Assembly (NCBI RefSeq): GCF_020991475.1
Contig: NZ_JAJMPA010000004.1
Span: forward strand, 186,001-250,000
Direction: 5' to 3'
Length of the DNA: 64,000 bases
From: Pedobacter sp. MC2016-14
GTDB lineage: Bacteria; Bacteroidota; Bacteroidia; Sphingobacteriales; Sphingobacteriaceae
The number at the start of each line of letters is the position of its first letter. The stretch's first letter is position 1. Under the pieces are notes generated by a model that saw only the letters and a program-made list of their open reading frames with translations, was not told the origin of the DNA and made no database searches. Shown here piece after piece: positions 35,088-44,680 of the stretch. The translations under genes were made by a program, and so were the position numbers.

Positions 35088-38000
35088 ATGATGAAAACAT
35101 ACATTTGCAGCATCTGCTTTATGGCTGTTGCGTTGTTTTTACTTACACCACAGGTAAAAGCACAGCAGATAAAACCCGTAAAAGTTGATGTTGACTTTAA
35201 TAACATCTCACTAAAACAAGCTTTAGACCAGTTACAAAAGAAAAGCAACTACAATTTTGTTTTTAGTGAAGAAATGATTAGCCCATACAAAGTTACGCTG
35301 AAAGCTAAAAGTATGTCTGTTGAAGCTGTAATGGATAAGCTACTCAGCAAGACTTCGCTGGACTTTGTAGTTAGGGAAAACAAAATCATTATTCGCAAAA
35401 GAGCAACAACCACACAGGTTCCATCCACCACCATGCCAAAGTCTGTGCCTGCTACATCAGTTAAAGGACCTCAAAAGATTTTAGGGAGGGTAGTTGACGA
35501 AGGCAGGCAACCCATTCCAGGGGCTGGTATCACTATTCTTGGCAATCCAAGGAACTCGACCGTTACAAACAGTTCTGGCGAGTTTATGCTTACAGCAGAG
35601 GATAATGATGAAACACTTGTGATTACGAGTGTGGGTTTTACACGGCAAGAGATAAACCTGAAACAGAAAATCAGCCTTCCTTTTGTGGTTGTATTGAAAC
35701 CTTTTGCGGATGATCTCAATGAAGTCGTAGTAACAGGTTATTCAAGACGTACGAAAGATAGTTTTACAGGAAGTGCCTCCACCTTTACAGGTGAAGATCT
35801 AAAAAGAGTCGGAAATAAAAACATTTTGCAGAGTCTGCAAAACCTTGACCCTTCCTTTGTACTGACGGAAAATTTGTCATTAGGATCCAATCCTAATGTA
35901 CTTCCAGATATACAACTGCGCGGTCAGGCGGGTCTGGAAGATGTACGCGGAGATTATTCTGGCAACCCGAATTTACCTTTGTTTATTTTAGATGGTTTCG
36001 AAGCAAACCTACAGAAAATATACGACCTGGACATGAACAGAGTAGCTTCGATAACTATATTGCGAGATGCCTCTGCTAAAGCCATATATGGATCAAAGGC
36101 AGCGAACGGAGTGCTTGTTATTGAAACACTTGCACCTCAGGAAGGAAAACTGCGAATCACTTATAATAGTAACTATAATATCGAGGCTCCAGATCTTACT
36201 TCTTATCACTTAACCAATGCTTCAGAAAAGCTACAAGTAGAACGTAATGCAGGAAGATACACCTCTCCATCACCTCTTACCCAACAATTTTTAACAGAAC
36301 AGGCTAACTTGATTGAGGCAGATATAGCCAGGGGTGTTAACACGTATTGGCTATCAAAGCCTTTACGTGTGGGCTTAGGCATGAAACATGGCTTTTATCT
36401 TGAAGGCGGAGATCAAAGTATGCGTTACGGGATAGATCTAAATTACAATAACTTAACCGGTGTTATGAAAGAATCGAAGCGTGATAACATCGGTGGTTCT
36501 ATTAATCTTTCCTATCGAAGTGGAAAATTGATTTTCAGGAATATATTAAATATAAACTTAAACAAGTCAATAAATTCACCCTATGGCACATTTAGTGAAT
36601 ATACCAGGCTGAATCCTTATTGGGCACCAACGGACGAATATGGACGTATCAATAAGGTGCTAGGAGAGTTTAGATCAAGTGGAACAGCACCACCTACTTA
36701 CTATTATAATCCTCTTTATAATGCTACGCTGAATACCAAAAACTTTTCGAACTATACAGAAGTTACAGAAAATTTCTATACCGAATGGCAACCTGCAAAA
36801 TCGTTGAAAATTACAGGTCGTGTAGGCTTCACTCAAAATCGTACTGATTCTGAGTTATTTTATCCTGGAGATCATACCCGTTTTATAGAAATGACAGGTG
36901 AAAATTTTTACAGAAGGGGCACATATAACATCACAGATGGAAAAACTACCACTTTAAATTCCGATGTGTTTGCGAACTGGACAAAGATGTGGGGTAAAAA
37001 TCTGGTACTCATAAATGGTGGTGCTAACCTTGGGTCTACTCAAGGGCAAACACATGGTATGGCGGCTGAAGGATTTTTAAATAACAGAGTTGATTTTATA
37101 TCTTTTGCCAGTCAGTATGCACTAAATGGAGTACCTTCTGGTACAGAAAACATCCAAAGGGAAATTGGTCTACTGGCTTTTGGAAGTTACGCTTACGATA
37201 ACCGTTATCTGCTGGATGTAAGCGCAAGACGAAATGCGTCATCCGTTTTTGGTGCAAACAATCGTTGGGGAACCTTCTTATCTGTAGGCGTGGGTTGGAA
37301 CTTGCACCATGAGGATTTTATTAAAAAGCTAAATATATTCGATATGCTCAAAATCCGGGCTTCAATTGGATCTACTGGCAGTCAAAATTTCAATCCATAT
37401 CAGGCATTAGCTACTTACACGTTCTTTACGAGTAGTACGTACGACAATATATCGGGAGCATATTTGTCAGCGTTGGCAAATGATAACCTTCGCTGGCAGG
37501 AAAAAATTGACAACAATATAGGACTAGATATTAATTTGTTAAAAAGGTTAAATATCCGACTTGACTACTACGTGGCTAATACTAATAATCTGCTGACGGA
37601 TTTAACGTTGCCACCATCAACCGGATTCACTACGTATAAAGAGAATCTTGGGTCGATGCGAAATATAGGATATGAAGGTACCGTGAGTTACCAATTATAC
37701 CGTAATGCAAAAACACAGTCCTACGTATCTGTTTTTGGTTCCTTTGCTCGAAATAGCAATAAAATTACGAAGATTTCAGATGGGCTCAAACAGCTAAACA
37801 AAGAGCAGGATGAATTGGCCGATGCCTCAAATCGTCCTGTAACCCGTTTTGAGGAGGGACAGTCTATGTCCTCAATTTGGGCAGTGCCTTCATTAGGTAT
37901 AGACCCTGCAACAGGAGATGAAATTTATGTAAAAAAAGATGGAAGTACAACCTATGTATGGGATCCTAATGATCAAATTGTTGCCGGGATTACAGACCCG

Positions 38001-38450
38001 TTATTAAGGGGTAATTTTGGACTTAATCTGGAATACAAAGGCTGGGGGCTTAGTGGGACATTTAGATATACTATAGGCGAAGACTATTATAATTCTACCT
38101 TAGCAAGTCGTGTAGAGAATGTTGATATAGCCAATAATGTTGATACCAGGGTTTTCAATAATACGTGGTTAAACATAGGTGATAAGGTTCCTTTTAAAAG
38201 AATTTCAACAAGGCCAACTCAAACTCGTGCCACCACCAGATTTATAGAGAACAAAAGTGATTTAACCCTCTCTTCAGTAAATGCATACTATGACTTTAAA
38301 TGGAAAAATTTGAAACGTTTTGGGCTTAAAAATTTAAAATGTTCAATACTCATGAATGAAGTATTTGTGCTTTCTACAGTAAGAATTGAACGTGGTACAG
38401 AATATCCATTTGCACGTACTTTTTCTTTTTCACTACAAACGACATTTTAA
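35088..38450 (+). CDS. SusC/RagA-type TonB-dependent receptor with STN domain (locus D)
   Basis: 1120-residue outer-membrane transporter. Signal peptide ~1-26 (FLLTPQVKAQQ) directly from the first Met, without the basic leader found in loci B, C and E. STN ~32-105 (VDFNNISLKQALDQLQKKSN), a Thr/Pro-rich linker, carboxypeptidase-regulatory-like domain ~130-205 (GRVVDEGRQPIPGAGITILG), plug ~208-350 with LPLFILDGFEAN and ILRDASAKAIYGSKAANGVL, then barrel. It is a paralogue of the locus B SusC of equal length, including the DPSFxxxxNxxxGSNPN plug segment. Its operon adds SusD, DUF4843, PKD-like and two thioredoxin-like genes. Substrate unknown. Confidence 0.92.
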   Translation: MMKTYICSICFMAVALFLLTPQVKAQQIKPVKVDVDFNNISLKQALDQLQKKSNYNFVFSEEMISPYKVTLKAKSMSVEAVMDKLLSKTSLDFVVRENKIIIRKRATTTQVPSTTMPKSVPATSVKGPQKILGRVVDEGRQPIPGAGITILGNPRNSTVTNSSGEFMLTAEDNDETLVITSVGFTRQEINLKQKISLPFVVVLKPFADDLNEVVVTGYSRRTKDSFTGSASTFTGEDLKRVGNKNILQSLQNLDPSFVLTENLSLGSNPNVLPDIQLRGQAGLEDVRGDYSGNPNLPLFILDGFEANLQKIYDLDMNRVASITILRDASAKAIYGSKAANGVLVIETLAPQEGKLRITYNSNYNIEAPDLTSYHLTNASEKLQVERNAGRYTSPSPLTQQFLTEQANLIEADIARGVNTYWLSKPLRVGLGMKHGFYLEGGDQSMRYGIDLNYNNLTGVMKESKRDNIGGSINLSYRSGKLIFRNILNINLNKSINSPYGTFSEYTRLNPYWAPTDEYGRINKVLGEFRSSGTAPPTYYYNPLYNATLNTKNFSNYTEVTENFYTEWQPAKSLKITGRVGFTQNRTDSELFYPGDHTRFIEMTGENFYRRGTYNITDGKTTTLNSDVFANWTKMWGKNLVLINGGANLGSTQGQTHGMAAEGFLNNRVDFISFASQYALNGVPSGTENIQREIGLLAFGSYAYDNRYLLDVSARRNASSVFGANNRWGTFLSVGVGWNLHHEDFIKKLNIFDMLKIRASIGSTGSQNFNPYQALATYTFFTSSTYDNISGAYLSALANDNLRWQEKIDNNIGLDINLLKRLNIRLDYYVANTNNLLTDLTLPPSTGFTTYKENLGSMRNIGYEGTVSYQLYRNAKTQSYVSVFGSFARNSNKITKISDGLKQLNKEQDELADASNRPVTRFEEGQSMSSIWAVPSLGIDPATGDEIYVKKDGSTTYVWDPNDQIVAGITDPLLRGNFGLNLEYKGWGLSGTFRYTIGEDYYNSTLASRVENVDIANNVDTRVFNNTWLNIGDKVPFKRISTRPTQTRATTRFIENKSDLTLSSVNAYYDFKWKNLKRFGLKNLKCSILMNEVFVLSTVRIERGTEYPFARTFSFSLQTTF

Positions 38451-38459
38451 ATTAAGAGT

Positions 38460-39884
38460 ATGAATACAAGATTTAAATATTTATTAATAATATGCTTAAC
38501 GGCAAGCATGTTATCATCCTGCAAAAAATGGCTGGATGTAGAACCTAATTCTCAAATTAAATCATCTGAATTATTTAAAACTGAATCTGGTTTCAAGGAA
38601 GCTCTCGCGGGTGTTTATACCTTGATGATCGCTGAAAATTTATATGGTAAAGAACAGCAGTACGGTATGCTTGCCGTTTTATCACATGAGTGGTCTTCTT
38701 TTCCAGAAGGTTATAATGGTGAAGCGGAATATAATTATGAGAGTTCCACTGTTCAAGGTCGCATGAGCAGCATCTGGAATGGATTGTACCAAGCCATAAG
38801 TAATACCAATAACTTATTAGTTGAGATAGACAGCAAGAAATCGATCTTTAGCGGAGATAATTATTCTATTATTAAGGGTGAGGCGCTGGCTTTACGTGCC
38901 TTTTTACATTTCGAGTTGGTAAGGCTTTTTGGAGCATCTTATATGGTGGACATGAATAAACCAGCAATACCTTATGTAACACAGTACAGTGCCAATCAAA
39001 CTAAGCAGTCTACCGTAAAAGAAACCTATGAATTTATTCGCAAAGACCTGGAAGCAGCAAAAGAGTTATTGAGAACAGATCCAATACTTACCGGAAGAAC
39101 CATTACACAAGCTGACGATAATGGTTATTTGATCAATCGCCAGTTACATCTCAATTATTATGCTGTTGAGGCATTATTAGCCAGAATGTTTTACTATACG
39201 GGCGAATATGAAAAAGCTCGTACAGCTGCCACTACAGTAATCAACTCTGGTAAATTCACCTATTCATTACAATCCAATCTTGGTATAGGTAACGATCTAT
39301 CCGGAGCACCGGAGCACATATTCGGCTTGCATATCAATAATATGTATACTTACTCTACTGAGTATTTATCAAAAGATGCAAATATTATCTACACCTTTTA
39401 TCTTAATTCGGCCACGCATGATGCATATTATCCAGATAAGTCCATCGATTATCGGTACATCTACCTTTTCGAAGTAGGGGAAGGCGTAAAAGCAAGCAAT
39501 TATTACAGCCGCAAATACAGTGCGCCGGTAAGCCAGGAGTTGTATTACAGGAACAAAAGCGTGGTCATAAAAATCTCTGAAATGCAATTTATCATTGCAG
39601 GCAGTAATTTGGCAGAGGGTAAAAGTATAATTGCTCCGATCAACAAAGTACGACAAGCAAGAGGATTACAAGCGCTAACTATAGAGCCGCCGGATCCAAC
39701 GGCGACTTACATTGAAGAATTCAGGAAGGAGTTTTTTGCTGAAGGCCAACTTTTTTATCTGTATAAAAGGCTGAACAGAACAACTATCACAGGTACAGAC
39801 AAGAATCTTGTAGACATAAAAGCTTACATATGGCCACTGCCAGTAGCTGAATTGGAAGCAGGAAACCGAACTAATAATCGTTAA
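38460..39884 (+). CDS. SusD/RagB-type lipoprotein (locus D)
   Basis: 474-residue surface lipoprotein; lipobox LSSC with Cys 21 followed by Lys-Lys. The N-terminal half has KGEALALRAFLHFELVRLFG and the C-terminal RagB part has VVIKISEMQFIIAGSNLAEG and FRKEFFAEGQLFYLYKRLN. It resembles the locus B SusD in layout and tail more than the others. It starts 9 bp after susC; the DUF4843 gene follows after 10 bp. Confidence 0.92.
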   Translation: MNTRFKYLLIICLTASMLSSCKKWLDVEPNSQIKSSELFKTESGFKEALAGVYTLMIAENLYGKEQQYGMLAVLSHEWSSFPEGYNGEAEYNYESSTVQGRMSSIWNGLYQAISNTNNLLVEIDSKKSIFSGDNYSIIKGEALALRAFLHFELVRLFGASYMVDMNKPAIPYVTQYSANQTKQSTVKETYEFIRKDLEAAKELLRTDPILTGRTITQADDNGYLINRQLHLNYYAVEALLARMFYYTGEYEKARTAATTVINSGKFTYSLQSNLGIGNDLSGAPEHIFGLHINNMYTYSTEYLSKDANIIYTFYLNSATHDAYYPDKSIDYRYIYLFEVGEGVKASNYYSRKYSAPVSQELYYRNKSVVIKISEMQFIIAGSNLAEGKSIIAPINKVRQARGLQALTIEPPDPTATYIEEFRKEFFAEGQLFYLYKRLNRTTITGTDKNLVDIKAYIWPLPVAELEAGNRTNNR

Positions 39885-39894
39885 TATTTATAAT

Positions 39895-40647
39895 ATGAGA
39901 TATACTTATATTTCCCTGCTCGTGTTTTTGACGATAGCAGGCTGCAAAAAAAATGATTTGCAATATTTTGAAGAAGAAGTTCCTTTATTAAACATCTGGT
40001 TAGGCACAGATGCAGGGGTTCAAGACAGCATTACCCATAATTTTGCTTATAGCCCAACGAACAGGGATTCTATAGTTTTTAATTACCGAATTGCAGGGTA
40101 TCCTGTTAACTATGACCGTACATTTGAACTGGTTACGGTAGACAATGACGCAAAACTTTTAAATTTTACTTTAAAAACCTATAAAGTACCTGCAGGAAAA
40201 TCAGTGGGTAGAGTAGCCTTATACGTAGACAAACCTACAGATCAGACGCTGTTTTTAAACAAAGATTTAAAGGTCTCATTTACAGTCAAACAATCAGCGA
40301 CTTTCCAAGCCTCCTTGAGGGAATTGGGCAAGCTTAAAATTACATTTAAGAATGCCATTACAAAACCAGACAATTGGGACAATGCTGTCCCAATTACTAC
40401 CGCTCTGAAAACTTTCTTCGGCGCTTACAGTGACGAGAAATATAAGTTCGTAATCCAGGTGACCGGGTTATCCAATTTTGTGGTTGTAAATGATCTAACA
40501 GTAAATCCGGATTTGCCACCTAATACCATTACAGCGGTACATGCCAGGGCATTACAGGCTCAATGCAAGATAGCACTTGCGCAATACAAAATAGATTACG
40601 GCACAGACAAGTTAGATGAAAACAGGCAGCCGATCGTGTTTCCATAA
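39895..40647 (+). CDS. DUF4843 domain lipoprotein (locus D)
   Basis: 250-residue lipoprotein with lipobox TIAGC. The body has the DUF4843 pattern: a Phe/Glu-rich start, FNYRIAGYPVNYDRTFEL, and NAITKPDNWDN then TFFGAYSDEKYKFVIQVTG, directly comparable to the locus B member (PGNWDGG, FFGAYSTAKYRF). Function unknown; likely a surface accessory of the SusC/SusD complex. It lies between susD and the PKD-like gene, as in locus B. Confidence 0.85.
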   Translation: MRYTYISLLVFLTIAGCKKNDLQYFEEEVPLLNIWLGTDAGVQDSITHNFAYSPTNRDSIVFNYRIAGYPVNYDRTFELVTVDNDAKLLNFTLKTYKVPAGKSVGRVALYVDKPTDQTLFLNKDLKVSFTVKQSATFQASLRELGKLKITFKNAITKPDNWDNAVPITTALKTFFGAYSDEKYKFVIQVTGLSNFVVVNDLTVNPDLPPNTITAVHARALQAQCKIALAQYKIDYGTDKLDENRQPIVFP

Positions 40648-40680
40648 TTAGCCAGATAGATTTAAAATAGAGATTGAATC

Positions 40681-42252
40681 ATGAAAAAAAACAACAATAT
40701 AACCTGGTTACTTTTGTGCATCTGTATGTATTGCACATCATGTTATAAGGATAAAGGAAATTATGAATACAAACCCTTGGAAACGGTACTAATTGATACT
40801 GCAAATAAAAATATTCGAGGTGATTATTCAATTTACCGTTATGATGAATTGGTAATTAATCCTAAAATAGTTTTTAATGGACAAGAAGTAACCTCAACAA
40901 GCCAAGTTTCCGACAAACTTGGTTTCACCTGGGCAATTTACCAAGCTACTTCCGGAGGGAGAGCATATACCAGAGATACTATATCGAATGATCTAACATT
41001 ACGTAAATCAATTGCAAAGCCAGCAGGAAGATGGATTGTCATCTTAACGGTAAAAAATCTGGTTACTAAGGTAGAAGAGTATATGAAATTTAACCTGCAA
41101 GTTGACGAACAGCTTTCGGACGGCTGGATGCTACTTTATGAAAAAAATGGGAATACCGACGTAGGACTAATTGTTGATGACTGGACAAAGAAAAATGTAA
41201 TTCAAACTCGTACTTTCTCAGATATGTTCTTAAATTCAAATGGTTATGCATTACTAGGCGAACCACGTGGCTTGATGCACTCTGCATCAACATTATCAAC
41301 GGCTGAAGTAGTGATAGCGTCTTCGCGTGATTTAGTGGCCGTTGAAAAATCTTCTTTTCTAGTGTTTTATCCAATTGAGAAACTGTTTTGGAGCTTTGTA
41401 CCTAATGGAGAAATTAAAAGTATATCAGCTAATAACAGTGTTGGAAATAGAAAAGAAGTGATTATTTACAATAATAGGATACACGGCGTAAATCATAGCA
41501 CATCCAGTCTCAGCAGAATCAATTTTTTTGGCGCTGCGTACAATGGAACCTACGGCGATTTAGCGGAATGGTCGGCAACCGCATTTGGTGCGGGATTTGA
41601 AGCTGTAGTGTACGATAAAACAAATAAGAGATTTTTGAATATTCCAACCAATGGCACTACAGTTCAGTCATTTCTTGCTCAAGCATCAACTACCGCGTTT
41701 GATGTAAATAATGTTGGCCTGGATCCAGAAGCCTTTGATTGGGGCAGAGGGACCGGACCTACTGCTGGCTACGAATATGCTGTGATGAAGAACAATACTG
41801 ACCGGTATTTACTGGTAAGTAATTTTAATACGTCAACTACTCAGGCAGGAATCGGCAAATATGCCGTAAGCGGCATACCCATAACGACACCTATACGCAC
41901 GCTTTGTTCTGCGTTTAATGGAAATTATGCATTACTGGGAACAGATAAAAATATTTATCTGCACCTATACCAACAAAATACTCCAGTTGTATCTCAATGG
42001 GAGGCTCCAGTAAATGAGGAAATTACCTGTGTACGTCTTCAGAAATTCTACTATAATCCGGTAGTGACTAATCTATTATTGCCACGTCCAAATACAGTCG
42101 TTTACATAAGTACCTGGAATGCCGGCACAAAAACAGGCAAAGTTTACGCATATATCATTGATCAAACCAATGGTGCAATTACCAAGTCTACAGAACGTGT
42201 ATATACTGGATTTGGCAAAATTAAAGATATGACTTACAAATGGAGTTTATAA
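40681..42252 (+). CDS. PKD-like family lipoprotein (locus D)
   Basis: 523-residue lipoprotein; lipobox CTSC and opening C-Y-K-D-K-G-N-Y-E-Y match the locus B protein. PKD/Ig-like domain ~45-150 (YDELVINPKIVF; FTWAIYQATSGG; WIVILTVKNLVTKVEEYMKF), then a long beta-rich region with repeated GWMLLYEKNGNTDVGLI-like and NRYLLVSNFNTS-like elements. Likely surface-exposed substrate-binding partner. Its 3' end overlaps an upstream possible start of the TlpA gene, which more likely begins at 42267. Confidence 0.82.
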   Translation: MKKNNNITWLLLCICMYCTSCYKDKGNYEYKPLETVLIDTANKNIRGDYSIYRYDELVINPKIVFNGQEVTSTSQVSDKLGFTWAIYQATSGGRAYTRDTISNDLTLRKSIAKPAGRWIVILTVKNLVTKVEEYMKFNLQVDEQLSDGWMLLYEKNGNTDVGLIVDDWTKKNVIQTRTFSDMFLNSNGYALLGEPRGLMHSASTLSTAEVVIASSRDLVAVEKSSFLVFYPIEKLFWSFVPNGEIKSISANNSVGNRKEVIIYNNRIHGVNHSTSSLSRINFFGAAYNGTYGDLAEWSATAFGAGFEAVVYDKTNKRFLNIPTNGTTVQSFLAQASTTAFDVNNVGLDPEAFDWGRGTGPTAGYEYAVMKNNTDRYLLVSNFNTSTTQAGIGKYAVSGIPITTPIRTLCSAFNGNYALLGTDKNIYLHLYQQNTPVVSQWEAPVNEEITCVRLQKFYYNPVVTNLLLPRPNTVVYISTWNAGTKTGKVYAYIIDQTNGAITKSTERVYTGFGKIKDMTYKWSL

Positions 42253-42266
42253 AAACAACCAAAAAA

Positions 42267-43421
42267 ATGAAACAAAGAATCACACTAACACTATTATTAC
42301 TAGGCAGCTTTGCTGTAAGCAAAGCACAAAACTATGTCATCAAAGGCAGCCTCCAAGGACAAGGAAATGAGAAAATCATTTTGCGCGGCATTGATGGCCC
42401 AATTACCGTTGAGGCTAAAGAGAATGTTTTTGAGTTGACAGGCACTGCGGGCGATGAGCCTTTTGTAACCTCTATCAATACCAGCGTTGATCGCAATTTG
42501 TATTTAGGTGGTGGTAAATCGGGAATGTATCAGCCTTCTCTACCTTTAGAGGTAGTTCTAACTAAGGGAGCAAAACTTAATATCACAGGAACTGCATTAG
42601 GCATAAATATGGCTTCCGTAACAGGCGATGCATTAAATGAAAGCTTCACTCAGTTTAGAAAGGCTGAAGAGAAGTATATCTTGGAACAGGTTGCATTGCA
42701 AAAGCAAATGGTGGAGGCAAGAGTAATGGGAATTCCAGACGCGATGAAGGAAATTGGCCCGAAAATGCTGGAGAACAGAAAAGCGATGATGGCATCCAGG
42801 AAAAAATTCATTAAGGATAATCCAGAAGCATTTGCTAGTTTGTACTATCTGTCAACGACATCCAGAGATTACACATCCGACGAGTTGGATGCAGCTTACA
42901 AAGGCTTAGCTTCAACTTATAAGAGCACTCGCTATGCGAAGGGTATTGTTGAAAAAATTGCATCATTAAAACTTATTCAGGCTGGCGGACCAGCACCAGA
43001 TTTTACAAAGTTAGATATAAACGGTAAACCGGTGAGCTTGTCGCAATTTAAAGGAAAATATGTATTGCTAGATTTCTGGGGAAGTTGGTGCGGGCCTTGT
43101 CGTGCTGCCAACCCGCACTTGAAAGAACTATATTCAACATACTCTTCGAAAGGGTTTGAAATTTTAGGTATTTCTAGCGAGAAAGTTAGCGGACAGGAAC
43201 AAGCAGAAAAAATGTGGAAAGAAGCAGTTGAAAAAGACGGGCTGACCTGGACAAATGTAATCAACAACGAAAAGGAGATGAAACAGGACGTGGTTAGGTT
43301 GTACGATATTGAGGGCTATCCAACGCAAATTTTATTAGATAAAGATGGTAAAATTGTAGCTAGGTGGCTAGGTGCCGGTGGCAAAGCATTGGATGATAAA
43401 TTGAAAACAATTTTTAACTAA
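42267..43421 (+). CDS. TlpA-family thiol-disulfide oxidoreductase with DUF4369-like domain (locus D)
   Basis: 384-residue secreted protein. The ATG at 42267 gives a clean signal peptide (FAVSKAQ); an in-frame ATG at 42240 overlaps the preceding gene. An N-terminal DUF4369-like beta domain (VIKGSLQGQGNEKIILRGID) and a helical middle precede the thioredoxin fold with W-C-G-P-C (Cys 275, Cys 278), SSEKVSGQEQ and cis-Pro in GYPTQILLDKDG. Typical Bacteroidota periplasmic thioredoxin, resembling TlpA/ResA. It is followed after 2 bp by a second TlpA gene. Confidence 0.9.
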   Translation: MKQRITLTLLLLGSFAVSKAQNYVIKGSLQGQGNEKIILRGIDGPITVEAKENVFELTGTAGDEPFVTSINTSVDRNLYLGGGKSGMYQPSLPLEVVLTKGAKLNITGTALGINMASVTGDALNESFTQFRKAEEKYILEQVALQKQMVEARVMGIPDAMKEIGPKMLENRKAMMASRKKFIKDNPEAFASLYYLSTTSRDYTSDELDAAYKGLASTYKSTRYAKGIVEKIASLKLIQAGGPAPDFTKLDINGKPVSLSQFKGKYVLLDFWGSWCGPCRAANPHLKELYSTYSSKGFEILGISSEKVSGQEQAEKMWKEAVEKDGLTWTNVINNEKEMKQDVVRLYDIEGYPTQILLDKDGKIVARWLGAGGKALDDKLKTIFN

Positions 43422-43423
43422 GC

Positions 43424-44614
43424 ATGAGGTTAAAAGGAAAAATAACAATGGCAGCCGTATCGTTCGGTCTGCTGTTGTTTAACAATAACACTGTACAAGC
43501 GCAAGCACCAGTAAAAAAAGAACTTTTGATAAAAGGCAAGGTAGCTGTACTTAATCCTGACATGTTCAAAAAATACAACATGGTATGGCTGTATAAAGGA
43601 ATTGGGAAAGGAAAAAAAATAGTAGACTCTGTACCTGTAAATGCAGACGGAAGTTTTACCTTAAGGATTAAATCCGGCACTGCAGCGCTATACCAACTAG
43701 ATCTTTTGAAATGGCAATCTGCTTCTTTTTGGTCAGATCAGGATGTAAACATTACTGCTAGAGGGTACGATACAGCTAGGGTAAAGTCAAAAAACTCTGG
43801 ATTTGTATCTGTGGAGAGTAAATCTAAGGCTACGCAATTAATCAACGCAGCTATTTACAACAACTATCTTGCGGAACAAGAAATGTCTTTGTTAACAGAC
43901 GAGAGTTACGCAGCGATGCGCCATGCATCGAAAGATTCTACTTGGCTCAAATACCTACGTGCAGACGGTTTGATAAAAAGTAAAAGTGCTAATGAAACAC
44001 TCAGGTTAAAGCAAATGATCACGGCTAACGAAGACAATCCGGCTTCTGTTTACTTGTTAGGGATGCTGTCGACTGACAAAGACAATGCTTTTTTTGAAAC
44101 GACTGTTGATAAATTGATCACCCGCTATCCACAAATGGCAGAGGCGAAACAACTAAAACAGGAATATCTTGAAAAGCGTGCTATTCGCAATTCGTTAAAG
44201 ATGGGTAGTCCAATTCCAGGGATTGTTTATAACGATCCAAATGGAAAACCCGTAGACATCAAGTCTTTTAAAGGAAAGTATGTCCTGATAGATTTTTGGG
44301 CAAGCTGGTGCGGTCCCTGCAGAAAAGCAATTCCAGAAATCAAAACTTTATACAGTCAATATAAAGAAAAAGGATTTGAAGTGCTGAGTGTGTCTGTAGA
44401 TACAGATAATGCAGCATGGAGAAGAGCAATGACTGAAGAAGCCATGCCATGGACTCAGGTTTTGAGTCCTGATAAAAACAAAACATTGGCAGATTTTATG
44501 ATCATTGGTATTCCTACACTATACCTTGTAGACAGGGATGGCAAGATTGTAGAAAAATACACCGGATTTAGTCAGAAACTAAAAACACAGCTGGGAGAAA
44601 TATTTAAAGATTAA
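43424..44614 (+). CDS. TlpA-family thiol-disulfide oxidoreductase (locus D, second copy)
   Basis: 396-residue secreted protein; signal peptide ~1-26 (NNNTVQAQA). DUF4369-like N-terminal region (KGKVAVLNPDMFKKYN), helical middle, and thioredoxin domain with W-C-G-P-C (Cys 296, Cys 299), SVSVDTDNAAWRRAMTEE and cis-Pro loop GIPTLYLVDRDG. It shares its architecture with the preceding gene but diverges in the N-terminal half. Last gene of locus D; a hairpin follows 26 bp after the stop. Confidence 0.9.
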   Translation: MRLKGKITMAAVSFGLLLFNNNTVQAQAPVKKELLIKGKVAVLNPDMFKKYNMVWLYKGIGKGKKIVDSVPVNADGSFTLRIKSGTAALYQLDLLKWQSASFWSDQDVNITARGYDTARVKSKNSGFVSVESKSKATQLINAAIYNNYLAEQEMSLLTDESYAAMRHASKDSTWLKYLRADGLIKSKSANETLRLKQMITANEDNPASVYLLGMLSTDKDNAFFETTVDKLITRYPQMAEAKQLKQEYLEKRAIRNSLKMGSPIPGIVYNDPNGKPVDIKSFKGKYVLIDFWASWCGPCRKAIPEIKTLYSQYKEKGFEVLSVSVDTDNAAWRRAMTEEAMPWTQVLSPDKNKTLADFMIIGIPTLYLVDRDGKIVEKYTGFSQKLKTQLGEIFKD

Positions 44615-44640
44615 ATTGAACCCGATTAAAGTTAATATTA

Positions 44641-44666
44641 AGAGGTCCTTCACTAGAGGGACCTCT
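44641..44666. terminator. Hairpin after locus D
   Basis: Perfect 8-bp stem, agaggtcc / ggacctct, with a 10-nt loop. No strong T-run on the plus side (gcatttat), so it is at best a weak terminator or a 3'-end stabiliser. Confidence 0.5.
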
Positions 44667-44680
44667 GCATTTATAAGCAC